Of a stretch of DNA of 64,000 nt, positions 17,947 through 27,500 are shown one piece after another (the first letter of the stretch is position 1; every line of letters starts with the position of its first letter). Under the pieces are notes generated by a model. It did not search any database. It was given only the letters and a program-made list of their open reading frames with translations, and had not been told where the DNA came from. The position numbers and the translations under genes are program-made. Origin of the DNA: Clostridia bacterium (GTDB lineage Bacteria > Bacillota > Clostridia > Oscillospirales > CAG-272); NCBI GenBank assembly GCA_017533565.1, contig JAFXHU010000014.1, positions 1-64,000 of the forward strand, written 5' to 3'.

Positions 17947-18041
17947 AAGCATTCTCCCTTCCGTTTTTTATAAGCCGCGCCAAAGGCGCAAAGTCGCGAT
18001 TTGCGAAAAAATCTTTAAGATTGATTTTGCTCCGCGAAAAG

Positions 18042-19463
18042 TTATTCCACGGTGTATTTCGTTCCCTCTCTCGTATCAAGGAGGGTTACGCCCTTTTCAA
18101 GAAGCTCGGCACGGATGCGGTCAGCCTCCGCAAAGTTTTTTTCCTTCTTTGCCGCCCTTCTCGCCTCAATCATAGACTCGATATATGCGACAAATTCGGG
18201 GTCAAGCGCGGGCGCTTCGTCCTTTTCAAGCTCCCCTGCCGCCTCGATAAGTCCAAGGGAAAGCACGGCTTCAAAATCGCGGATAAGCGCGAGCTTCGTA
18301 AAATCGTTGGTATTAAGCTTGAACACGTCGTAAAGCGCGGTTACGGCAAGCGAGGTGTTAAGGTCATTGTCAAGCGCATCGGTAAAGCGGCGCTTTCCCT
18401 CCTCAAATGCCGCCGCGTCGAGAGCTTCTCCCTCCGCGGGCTTAAGAGCAGCAACGCGGGCAACGAGCTTGTCGTATGCGGTGCGGGCATTGTCAAGGTT
18501 TTCCCAAGCGAAAACGAGATTCTTTCTGTAATGCGACTGCATACAGAAGAAGCGGTAAACGAGGGGGGCGTAGCCCTTTTGCTCAAGGAGCGAAACGGTG
18601 AGAAACTCGCCCTTTGACTTCGACATTTTGCCCGAGCTTGTATTCAGGTGGTGGACGTGAAACCAGTATTTGCACCATTCGTGACCGAAGGTAGCCTCCG
18701 ACTGTGCAATTTCGTTGGTGTGGTGCGGGAAGGCGTTGTCAATACCTCCGCAATGGATATCAAGATATTCGCCGAGATGCTTTCTTGCGATGCAGGAGCA
18801 TTCGATATGCCAGCCCGGATAGCCGACTCCCCAAGGGGAATCCCACTTCAATTCATGGTCCTCAAACTTCGACTTTGTAAACCAGAGGACGAAGTCCGCC
18901 TTGTTTTTCTTGTTGCCGTCCTCCTCAACGCTGTCGCGCACGCCGACGGCGAGGTCATCCTCCGAAAAATCGTTGAAAACGTAGTATTTTTCAATTTTGG
19001 AGGTATCAAAATACACGTTTCCGCCCGCCTCGTAGGCAAAGCCCTTCTCAAGTAGGGTTTTTACCATATCGATAAATTCGTCGATGCAATTCGTTGCAGG
19101 CTCGATAACGTCGGGACGTTTGATATTGAGCTTTTCACAGTCGGCAAAAAAGGCGTCGGTATAGAATTTTGCAATTTCCATAACCGTTTTATGCTCTCGT
19201 TTCGCGCCCTTCAGCATTTTGTCCTCTCCCGTATCTCCGTCGCTCGAGAGATGTCCGACGTCGGTAACGTTCATAACGCGGCTTACGTCGTAGCCGAGAT
19301 AGCGAAGATACTTTTCAAGCACGTCCTCCATCGTATAGGTGCGAAGGTTTCCGATGTGTGCAAAATGATACACGGTGGGTCCGCAGGTGTACATAGATAC
19401 CTTTTTACCGAAGCGGGGCACGAACTCGTCCCTTTGCTTGGTAAGTGAATTATAAAGAAGCAT
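18042..19463 (-). CDS. cysS: Cysteine--tRNA ligase
   Basis: This 473-aa class I aminoacyl-tRNA synthetase charges tRNA-Cys. It shows the zinc-binding MYTCGPTVY near the N-terminus, the HIGH-type motif HIGN at about residue 36, the GWHIECS zinc ligand segment, KMSKSKG, and the C-terminal DALR-like helical domain. The true start is the ATG at 19463 behind TTGGAGGACTGT; the frame stays open upstream across the promoter, but that part is not coding. Its leader carries a hairpin (19479-19504) but no recognisable T-box. Confidence 0.96.
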   Translation of the reverse strand: MLLYNSLTKQRDEFVPRFGKKVSMYTCGPTVYHFAHIGNLRTYTMEDVLEKYLRYLGYDVSRVMNVTDVGHLSSDGDTGEDKMLKGAKREHKTVMEIAKFYTDAFFADCEKLNIKRPDVIEPATNCIDEFIDMVKTLLEKGFAYEAGGNVYFDTSKIEKYYVFNDFSEDDLAVGVRDSVEEDGNKKNKADFVLWFTKSKFEDHELKWDSPWGVGYPGWHIECSCIARKHLGEYLDIHCGGIDNAFPHHTNEIAQSEATFGHEWCKYWFHVHHLNTSSGKMSKSKGEFLTVSLLEQKGYAPLVYRFFCMQSHYRKNLVFAWENLDNARTAYDKLVARVAALKPAEGEALDAAAFEEGKRRFTDALDNDLNTSLAVTALYDVFKLNTNDFTKLALIRDFEAVLSLGLIEAAGELEKDEAPALDPEFVAYIESMIEARRAAKKEKNFAEADRIRAELLEKGVTLLDTREGTKYTVE

Positions 19464-19478
19464 ACAGTCCTCCAAGAA

Positions 19479-19504
19479 GTAATCCCGAAAAAAGCCGAGA
19501 TTAC
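19479..19504 (-). promoter_or_regulatory. Leader hairpin of cysS
   Basis: Within the short cysS leader (about 60 bases), GTAATCTCG pairs with CGGGATTAC (one G-T pair). The hairpin ends a few bases before the GGAGG site. It has no run of T after it, so it is not a terminator. It might affect translation or mRNA stability. Confidence 0.5.
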
Positions 19505-19527
19505 GGCATTTTAATTTTATCTTTACT

Positions 19528-19556
19528 ATTGTAGCAGAAAAAAGGAAGAATGTCAA
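19528..19556 (-). promoter_or_regulatory. Promoter of cysS
   Basis: On the minus strand: TTGACA (19556-19551), a 17-base spacer, TACAAT (19533-19528). Transcription should start near 19521, giving a short leader. Confidence 0.85.
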
Positions 19557-19625
19557 GCGTAAATAAAAAAATACGTGCGGGCGCAAAAAAATAAAGAATT
19601 TGCGAAAAATATTTTGGCATTTTAC

Positions 19626-19654
19626 TTGTAATCGCGCGAAGAATTTGGTATAAT
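19626..19654 (+). promoter_or_regulatory. Promoter of ftsK
   Basis: TTGTAA (19626-19631), a 17-base spacer, TATAAT (19649-19654). It is divergent from the cysS promoter, with about 70 bases between the two -35 boxes. Confidence 0.75.
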
Positions 19655-19660
19655 ATAAGT

Positions 19661-19781
19661 TAGAGTAATATGCCGTAGGGTTTTGACGTTTGCGGCTTTC
19701 GATATTCGGGGTGCCCCGCCCTGTCCGTAGGCATACGGTATTTACGGGACGAAAATAAAAGATGAACAGGAGCGTACATAT
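19661..19781 (+). ncRNA. Structured 5' leader of ftsK
   Basis: About 120 bases lie between the promoter and the ATG and contain several pairings: TATGCC (19669-19674) with GGCATA (19730-19735), AGGG (19677-19680) with CCCT (19719-19722), and a CGGG/CCCG hairpin (19707-19718). A competing hairpin joins GTCCGTA (19723-19729) with TACGGGAC (19743-19750) and would place GGCATA in its loop. Mutually exclusive pairings of this kind are typical of regulatory leaders. I recognise no known riboswitch class. Confidence 0.4.
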
Positions 19782-22700
19782 ATGAGCGACACCAAGAAAA
19801 AATCTTCCTATTCCGCACTCACGGGCTTTCGCAGGGCAGTACCGATTATACTTGCCGCGGTGGCGGTATTTATCGGGCTTTGCTTCGTAACGCAAGCCAC
19901 CGGCTCTCACGGCTCTACCGGCTCGCTCGGTCGGGCAATTTCAAGCGTGCTTCTCGGTCTTTTCTCCTGGGGTGCGTATTTGATACCCGCGCTTATCGGG
20001 CTTCACGCTCTTTTTTACGCCTCCGACGTTGCGGCAAAGAGGGTTGTTACGAGAATTATATTTTCCTCGGTTGCGGTGATTTCGGTTTCCGCCTTTGCAC
20101 ACGCTGTAAGGCATTGGAATAACGGCGAGCTTGCCTTTAGCATAGGTAGCTTTTACAAGGACGGAATTAACGCGGTGGGCGGCGGCGCTGTCGGCGGCAC
20201 GATTGGCTTTGGAATTATAGAAATAATCGGCTCGATTGGAGTAATCATACTTGCGGCAACCGTGGTTGCGGTTTATATCACCTACTTCTTTTCAAGCGGT
20301 AAGAGCGTTATCGGGCGAATGCTTTACGGTACGCTCAAGGGAATCGTGTATTTCTGCGCTTGGGTTGAAAAGGGTATAAAGAGGCTTTTCGGAGCTAACC
20401 GCAAGGCGGAGAAAAAGGCAAAGGCAACCGAGGAGAAGAATCGCGCGCTTATGGACGACGAGTTTTTCGACGTCGATAACGGCATCGAGCATCTTGAAAT
20501 CTCCGAGCTTGGAATAAGCGAGACGAGGGACAAGGCTTCGGTTGAGGACCGCGCGACGCTTCGCGACAAGGTACATCACAAATCCGAGGTTTCCCCCGAG
20601 GAAGCCGTAGAGGCGGAAAGAATCGCCAGAGAAAAGGCGGCGGCGAGTGCCGCATACTACGAGGACGTTACCGCGAAGGCGGAGGACAAGGGCTTCGTTA
20701 TCGACGATGCGGCGTTTATCGACAAAAAGCCGAGGACGGCGGAGGCAACAAGCAGCACCGCGGAAAAGGAGCCTTCGGCAGACGATATATTCACGGCGGA
20801 TTTCGACCCGTACGAGCTTGCAATGTCGGAAAGGCTTGCGAGCAAGCCCTCCTCCCGCAGTCTTCTTGACGAAAAGCCGTCGGTTAAGGAGGAAATTTTC
20901 GAGCTTACCGAGGAGGATGCCGAAAGAGCAAGGCGCAACGCCGAGTTTGAAAGGCGCAAATCCGCGGTTATTGCCGAGTCAACGCAGGTTACCGACATCA
21001 AGGAAAGCACCGAGGCGACAGCCAAGGCTGAAGGCTCTGCGGAGGTATATAGCTCCGAGGCGGAGAAAGGCGCGGAGTCGGGTAAATCCGAATACGGCAG
21101 CTTTGCGCCCGTTAGCGAGGGGGCGGTCAAATTCAGCTACCCGCACGACTACGGACACGGTGCGGATAAGGCGGCTTCCGCGTCAGGTGCGCCCGAGGTC
21201 GGTTACGTAAGCGGGTCGGCATCAACGTCGGCAGAGGCTATTGGCGGTGCGAGTGCGACAGCCGTGCCCGCATATACCGAAGCGGCGAAGCCGAGCAATA
21301 CCTACGAGCCTTCCGCAAGAGAGGAAGCGGCAAAGCCGAGCAATTTCTACGAGCCTTCAGCAAGAGAGGAAGCGCGTGCCACCGAAAACGGTGCGAGGGC
21401 AACCTACCGCCGTGCCGCAGAGTTTGCAAGCGCAACCGTAGCCGAGGGACACGAGCCGTCGGCAACCGAGCCGAGAGATTACGCACCTCGCGCGGAAGAA
21501 CGCACGGGCTACGGCACGGGTGCCGGATATACCGATAGAAGCGCAAGTGCGGGTTACACCGACAGGAGCGCAAGCGCGGGTTATACGGATAGAAGCGCGG
21601 CTTACGCTGCGCCCACGGGTGCGGCAAGCACCGTAGATAGCAGGGCGGCAGGCACGGCATACACTGAGCCTACGGCTGCGGCAGAGGCAGATGGCTACAA
21701 GAGGACGGATTCGGCTTACGGAGAGTCCGCGAGTGTGGCACAGGCGAACACCTTCGGCGAATACGGCGGCGGTGATGCACGTGACGGTGCGGATTATGCA
21801 GAGCCGAGCGCAGCCTACGCAGAGACGAAAAGCTCCGAGCCGAAGCCCGAATACAATTTCTCGTTTGCCGACGAGGACGACGGGGACGTTTATACTCCGA
21901 GCTTTGAGAACGAGGAGTCGGCAAGCCACGGCGAATACTCCACCGACGGCGAGGAGGGTAAAGACGTATCACCGACCTTTAAGGAATACGGCGGTGCGGA
22001 TGCAGGCGGACTCGTTTTCGAGTTTGATATGGGCGGCACGGAGGAGCGTAAAACGCTCGTTACCGAAACGACGCACTACGGAGATTACGAGGAGGACGAC
22101 CCCGACGAGAGCGTAAGCGAGGTCGAGGAGGTCGTTGAAGAGGAGCCTTCCGACGAGGAGATACCCCCCGAAAGGCGCAATCCCGTCGTTGCCGAGATGC
22201 GCGATATGTTCCCCGCCCTTCGCGAGGAGCAGGACAATTCCGACACGGAGAACGAGAGCGGCGCAGACGAGTCCGATACGTTCGGAGAGGACGAGCCTCC
22301 GTTTGACGAGCCGATAGCGGTTGCTCCCGCCGCGCCCAAGAAGGAGGAAAAGCCCGAAAAGCCAAAGGCGAAGCCGAGCTACAAGAATTACAAGAAGCCT
22401 CCCATTGAGCTTATGGGTCGTGAGGAGGTACACGATACCGACGAGATTTCGCAAGAGATACGCGAAAACACTAATATCATTATTGAAACGCTTGCCTCGT
22501 TTAACGTCGTCGCCTCCATCAAGGGCGTTGACAGAGGTCCGCGTATCACGAGATACGAGGTCGTTCCCGCAAAGGGCGTAAAGGTTAACCAGATTACGAA
22601 CCTTCTTGACAATATAACGATGAACCTTGCGGCGGAGGGAATCCGTATGGAGGCTCCCATTCCCGGAAAGTCGGCAATCGGCTTTGAAATCCCGAACAAA

Positions 22701-23885
22701 AATCCGACGAACGTGCGGCTTCGCGAGCTTCTCGAATGCGAGGAATTTATCAACGCAAAATCAAACACCTTCGTTTGTATCGGAAAGGACGTTGCGGGTA
22801 ATCCCGTATTTGGAGATATTGCAAAGTTCCCGCACGCGCTTGTTGCGGGTGCTACGGGTATGGGTAAGTCGGTTTGCATTAACTCTATAATGATAAGCCT
22901 TCTTTACAAGTCGCGTCCCGACCAGATAAAGTTCATAATGATTGACCCGAAGAAGGTTGAATTCAGAATGTATTCGGGTATTCCCCACCTTCTCATCCCC
23001 GTTATTACCGACGCGAAGCAGGCGGCGGGTGCGCTTATGTGGGCGGTTGACGAGATGGAGCGCCGCTACGACCTTATCGAAAAGCTTAATATTCGTAATA
23101 TCGAGGCTTATAACGAGAGGCAGGCGGTTGACCCGTCGATTGGCGAGCATATGCCGAAAATCGTTATTGTTATTGATGAGCTTAACGACCTTATGATGCA
23201 GGTAAGAGATCCCGTAGAGGGACTCATAATGAGAATAGCGCAGAAGGCAAGAGCCGCGGGAATACACCTTATAATTGGTACACAGCGTCCCGACGTAAAG
23301 GTTATCACGGGTACGATTAAGGCAAACATCAACACACGTATTTCCTGTAAGGTAACGTCGGTGGTTGACTCCCGTACCATTCTTGAAATGGCGGGCGCGG
23401 AGAAGCTTCTCAACCGAGGCGATATGCTGTTCAAGCCCGTTGACAAGACGAAGCCTATTCGCGTGCAGGGTGCATTCGTTTCGGACAACGAGGTCGAGGC
23501 AATAATGGACTTCCTTAAGTCGCAGGGCGAGGGCGCACAGTACGACGAGGAAATCTTTGCAGAGGTTAACAAGGCGGCGCAGAAATGCGGCAACAAGAAG
23601 GGCGGCGGAGGCGACTCCGACGACGATGACGGCGGAGAGGACGCAGTCGGATACTACAACGACCAAAAATTCCTCGATGCCGTGGAGCTTGCAATCCGTT
23701 CGGGAAAGATTTCAACCTCGCTTTTGCAGAGAAAGATGTCGATCGGATACGGAAAGGCGGCGAAATATATCGACGCAATGGAGGAAATCGGCGTAGTCAG
23801 CGAGGCAAACGGACAAAAGCCGCGTGACGTGCTTATTTCGATGGACCAGTGGTACGATAAGCTTTCGCGTGTTGACCTCGGTTAA
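19782..23885 (+). CDS. ftsK: DNA translocase FtsK/SpoIIIE
   Basis: This 1367-aa protein pumps DNA through the division or sporulation septum. The N-terminus has about four membrane helices (residues 10-180). Residues from about 230 to 850 are low-complexity Ala/Glu/Ser/Tyr-rich linker, unusually long, with tandem repeats (see 21286-21600). The motor has the alpha/beta entry (GPRITRYEVVPAKG), Walker A GATGMGKS at 1023-1030, Walker B ending D1132-E1133, and a C-terminal gamma winged helix (TSLLQRKMSIGYGKAAKYID). All motor residues look intact. The ATG follows AACAGGAG. Whether it serves vegetative division (FtsK) or sporulation (SpoIIIE) cannot be told from sequence alone. Confidence 0.95.
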   Translation: MSDTKKKSSYSALTGFRRAVPIILAAVAVFIGLCFVTQATGSHGSTGSLGRAISSVLLGLFSWGAYLIPALIGLHALFYASDVAAKRVVTRIIFSSVAVISVSAFAHAVRHWNNGELAFSIGSFYKDGINAVGGGAVGGTIGFGIIEIIGSIGVIILAATVVAVYITYFFSSGKSVIGRMLYGTLKGIVYFCAWVEKGIKRLFGANRKAEKKAKATEEKNRALMDDEFFDVDNGIEHLEISELGISETRDKASVEDRATLRDKVHHKSEVSPEEAVEAERIAREKAAASAAYYEDVTAKAEDKGFVIDDAAFIDKKPRTAEATSSTAEKEPSADDIFTADFDPYELAMSERLASKPSSRSLLDEKPSVKEEIFELTEEDAERARRNAEFERRKSAVIAESTQVTDIKESTEATAKAEGSAEVYSSEAEKGAESGKSEYGSFAPVSEGAVKFSYPHDYGHGADKAASASGAPEVGYVSGSASTSAEAIGGASATAVPAYTEAAKPSNTYEPSAREEAAKPSNFYEPSAREEARATENGARATYRRAAEFASATVAEGHEPSATEPRDYAPRAEERTGYGTGAGYTDRSASAGYTDRSASAGYTDRSAAYAAPTGAASTVDSRAAGTAYTEPTAAAEADGYKRTDSAYGESASVAQANTFGEYGGGDARDGADYAEPSAAYAETKSSEPKPEYNFSFADEDDGDVYTPSFENEESASHGEYSTDGEEGKDVSPTFKEYGGADAGGLVFEFDMGGTEERKTLVTETTHYGDYEEDDPDESVSEVEEVVEEEPSDEEIPPERRNPVVAEMRDMFPALREEQDNSDTENESGADESDTFGEDEPPFDEPIAVAPAAPKKEEKPEKPKAKPSYKNYKKPPIELMGREEVHDTDEISQEIRENTNIIIETLASFNVVASIKGVDRGPRITRYEVVPAKGVKVNQITNLLDNITMNLAAEGIRMEAPIPGKSAIGFEIPNKNPTNVRLRELLECEEFINAKSNTFVCIGKDVAGNPVFGDIAKFPHALVAGATGMGKSVCINSIMISLLYKSRPDQIKFIMIDPKKVEFRMYSGIPHLLIPVITDAKQAAGALMWAVDEMERRYDLIEKLNIRNIEAYNERQAVDPSIGEHMPKIVIVIDELNDLMMQVRDPVEGLIMRIAQKARAAGIHLIIGTQRPDVKVITGTIKANINTRISCKVTSVVDSRTILEMAGAEKLLNRGDMLFKPVDKTKPIRVQGAFVSDNEVEAIMDFLKSQGEGAQYDEEIFAEVNKAAQKCGNKKGGGGDSDDDDGGEDAVGYYNDQKFLDAVELAIRSGKISTSLLQRKMSIGYGKAAKYIDAMEEIGVVSEANGQKPRDVLISMDQWYDKLSRVDLG
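21286..21600 (+). repeat. Tandem coding repeats in the FtsK linker
   Basis: Two in-frame repeat families lie in the linker. At about 21286-21370 the unit AAKPSNxYEPSAREE occurs twice. At about 21520-21600 the unit AGYTDRSAS occurs three times in 27-base steps, with silent differences between copies. Such arrays change length by slippage and can be used for strain typing. Confidence 0.8.
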
Positions 23886-24017
23886 TAAAGCACTTCCCTT
23901 TCCGCCCCACGCGGGCGGAGGGGGTCTTGCTTATTTATTTGTTTATTTCAAAGACAATGCCGCGCTTTGCGGTTTTATGCGGCTGCTGTTTTGGCAGTGC
24001 CGCGGAAATGAGGATTT

Positions 24018-24512
24018 ATGGTTATAGTATTGCTTGCGGAGGGGTTTGAGGAGCTTGAGGCTCTTTCCCCCGTTGATATTTTACGCAGAGAGAATATTGA
24101 GGTCAAAACCGTCGGCATCGGCGGAAGGGAGATTACGGGCGCACACGGAATTAGGGTGATTTGCGACCTTTTGCCGAGCGAGGTTGAGAGGAGCAGGCTT
24201 GAGGCTGTGATTTTCCCCGGCGGAATGCCCGGCTCGCTTAATCTCGACGCTTCGCCCTATGCCGACGAATTTATAGAGGCGGTAAGCGAAAACGGCGGAA
24301 GGCTTGCGGCTATTTGCGCGGCGCCGCTTGTTTTGGGGCGCAGAGGGCTTCTTAAGGGCAGGCGTGCGACCTGCTTCCCCGGGTTTGAGGGCGAGCTTAT
24401 CGGCGCGAGCTGTACGGGTGAGCCTGTCGTTACGGACGGAAATATAACTACGGCGAGGGATTTTCGCGCGGCGGTTGCCTTTGGCGACGAGCTTGCAAGG
24501 CTTTTAAAATAA
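24018..24512 (+). CDS. DJ-1/PfpI family protein
   Basis: This 164-aa protein has the DJ-1 fold: AEGFEELE near the start with the conserved acidic residue, and the nucleophile elbow AAICAAPLVLG with Cys100. Family members act as glyoxalase III / protein deglycase or as redox-sensitive chaperones. The exact activity is not clear from sequence. The start follows GAGGATTT. It lies between ftsK and the TIR-FtsK gene on the same strand. Whether it belongs to that system or is only a neighbour is unknown. Confidence 0.88.
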   Translation: MVIVLLAEGFEELEALSPVDILRRENIEVKTVGIGGREITGAHGIRVICDLLPSEVERSRLEAVIFPGGMPGSLNLDASPYADEFIEAVSENGGRLAAICAAPLVLGRRGLLKGRRATCFPGFEGELIGASCTGEPVVTDGNITTARDFRAAVAFGDELARLLK

Positions 24513-24529
24513 TATTTAGTTTTTCGGTA

Positions 24530-24546
24530 TTACACCTTTGGTGTAA
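24530..24546 (+). promoter_or_regulatory. Palindrome before the TIR-FtsK gene
   Basis: TTACACC - TTT - GGTGTAA is a perfect 7-bp inverted repeat 21 bases before the ATG of the TIR-FtsK gene. It has no long run of T after it, so an operator or leader hairpin is more likely than a terminator. It might also partly end the DJ-1 transcript. Confidence 0.5.
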
Positions 24547-24567
24547 ATAGGTATAAAGGGAGCTTTT

Positions 24568-27500
24568 ATGGCGGTTTACGAGGGAAAAGAGCCGTATATT
24601 TTCGTCAGCTACGCGCACAAGGACACGCCCACCGTCCTTCCCATTATCGAGGGATTGCAGGCGAGGGGCTTTCGCGTTTGGTACGACGGGGGTATAGAGG
24701 CGGGCACAGAGTGGCCCGAATACATAGCCGAGCATCTTGAAAGCTGCGCGGTAGCCCTGCTCTTTATTTCGGATTATGCTCTTGCATCGCGCAACTGCAT
24801 AAGAGAGATAAACTTTGCAATAAGCGAGGGGCGTGATATGCTCGCAATCTATCTTTCCGACGTGAAAATGTCAAGCGGAATGAAGATGCAGCTCGGCACG
24901 CTTCAAGCCATGTTTTACAATCGCTTTCTCGACAGAGAGAGCTTTATTGCCGCGCTCTGTGGGGCGAGGCTTATTCAAAAATGCAGGGACGGCGCGAATT
25001 CAGAGGCAGATGAGACCCCCGCAGCTGTTGAGGATGAGGAGGACCTCTCCGCCTTTTTCGGTGAAAAAAAGCAGAAAAAAGCCGCGAAAAGATTGGCGGT
25101 TGACGATTTGTCCGATGCCTTTCCGATAAGGATTTACAGGGGCAGCGTTACAGATGACGTGCGCGCGCAGATAAGCGAAAACGCCCGTATAATGAACAGA
25201 CTTTTTAACGATTCGGACGTAAAGGCACTCGTAAGCGAGGTTGAAATCGGTCCGAGAATAACGACCTACTACGTTACCTTTGAGCGAGGAATACGGGTTA
25301 AGCAGCTTGAAAATTTCGTGGAGGATCTGAAATTTTCGCTTGCACTTGACCAAATCAGATACGTAATCTCGTCGCAAAGGGCGCAGGTCGGCTTTGAGCT
25401 TTTAAATTCAAATCAAGAATTAATTTCGCTCGAGGAGCTTCTTAAAGAGGCGCGAATCCGCGAGGAAATGAATATAGAAGCAAGGACGGACACCTCCGTC
25501 CCGCTTGGCAGAGATACGGTCGGAAGCCCCGTATTCGGAGATATTGCAAAGTTCCCGCACCTGCTTATTTCGGGAATAACACAAACGGGTAAGACAACCT
25601 TTCTCCATTCGATGATTGTCACAATGATTACGAGAGTGCCGAAGGAGAGGCTTCGTCTTGTTCTTGTCGATCTTAAGGGTGTGGAGTTTGATATTTACAA
25701 CGAGGAGCCGCATATGCTCCTCCCCGTTATTCACGATTCGGTGACGGCGGCAAAGATGCTTTCCGAGCTTTGCGAGGAGATGGAGCGCCGCTACAAGCTC
25801 TTTATGGATGCTCGGGTACGCTCGCTTGAGCAGTATAACGAGACTGTAGCCGAGAGTGACCGTCTTGCGCGGATTATTTTCATTGTTGACGATTACACCG
25901 ACCTTGTCTTTAACCATAAAAAGGAAATAGAGACGGCGGTAATGCGCCTTTCCCAAAAGTCGAGGGCGGCGGGAATACATCTCATTCTTTCAACTCCGCG
26001 TACCGAGGCGGCGACCATTACGGGCGTTCTTAAGGCGAATATGCCGTCAAGAATTGCGTTCCGCACGTTTTATCCCGCGGACTCGCGAATGATTATAGAC
26101 ACCGCAGAGGCGACCGAGCTTGACGACAGGGGCGACGCTCTGCTCTCGCAGATGGCGCAAACCAACTGTACTCGTATCAGCACTCCGTACATTGCGGTTG
26201 AAAAAATTATCAGCATTGTAAATTACCTCGTGAAAACAGAGGGAAAGGCGGAATATAACACTCGCCTTTTACGCGGACTTACGGCTTATCAGCCGTTGGA
26301 GGTGAATTTAGAGAGTGTGCGGGGCTATAAAAGCCCTTCACCGCGGCTTTTGAATAACAAGCCGACAGAAAAGCCCTCGGAGGCGGAGCGCGAAATTAAA
26401 GAAACGGGCGAGGCTGTTATCAACACGCTTCGCGACTCGTTTAACGTGAAGGCAACGCTTGGCGAGGTTGTGAGAGGTCCGCGCTTTACAAAATTTGAGG
26501 TCATTCCGACACGGAGAATCGGTGCGGCAAGGCTCAAGGATATGACGGTGTTTATTTCAATGAGCCTTTCGGTCAGCGGCGCTTTTGCATATAACGGCAT
26601 CGGGGATTCGGTTTACTTTTTTATTCCGAACAAACGTCCCTACCCCGTTTATCTTCGCGGCCTTTTGGAAAGTCCCGAATTTGCCGAGTCAAATCTTGCC
26701 TGTCCGATTTGTATCGGACGTGATTTAGACGGCTCTGCGGTTATTTGGGATTTAAAGGATTTACCGCACGCACTCGTCGCAGGAGCAACGAGTACGGGAA
26801 AATCGGTATTTCTTAACACGCTCGTGTTAAGTATACTTTTTAAGGCAAAGCCGAGCGAGGTAAAGCTTATTCTCATCGACACGAAGCAGGTTGAGTTTGG
26901 AGGCTATGCAGGTATTCCCCACCTTCTTACGCCTGTTATCAGGGACACAAAAAAGGCGGGAAGCGCGCTGGCGTGGGTTATCGAGGAGATGGAGCGCCGT
27001 TACGAGCTTTTCTATAAGCTTGGAGTAAGTAATATTGACGAATACGGCAAAATGCAGAAAAGTGACCCATCTATCGGCGAGAATATGCCGAGGATTGTTG
27101 TGGTTGCGGACGAAATTCAAGACCTTATGCTACATTCAAAGGAGTCGTTCGAGAGCCTTTTGATGAGTATTCTCAAAAAGTCAAGGGCGGCGGGAATACA
27201 TCTTATACTTGCTACGCAGCGTCCGTCGGTTGACGTTATCAGCGGCACGCTGAAGGCGAATATTCCGACAAGAATTGCCTTTAAGACCGCGACCAATGCC
27301 GATTCGCGCATTATTCTCGATCAATCGGGTGCGGAGTCGCTTCTCGGTGGCGGCGATATGCTGTTTTTCAATCCGAAAGCGCTTTCCCCCATTCGTCTGC
27401 AGGGCGCATTTGTGAGCTACGGAGAGGTGGAAACGGTTGTTAACAGCATTAAGGACAGCGTCAAGTCCAGAGAGTCCTTTATCGACGAGCTGCTTTTCGA

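Noticed and set aside
19464..19910. A long N-terminal extension of cysS
   Set aside because: The frame is open, but it spans the cysS promoter and ftsK promoter, and the family start is at 19463 with a good ribosome binding site.
21230..21660. Minus-strand long frames across the ftsK linker
   Set aside because: They are by-products of the G/C-rich repetitive linker coding; the plus frame carries the conserved FtsK motor downstream.
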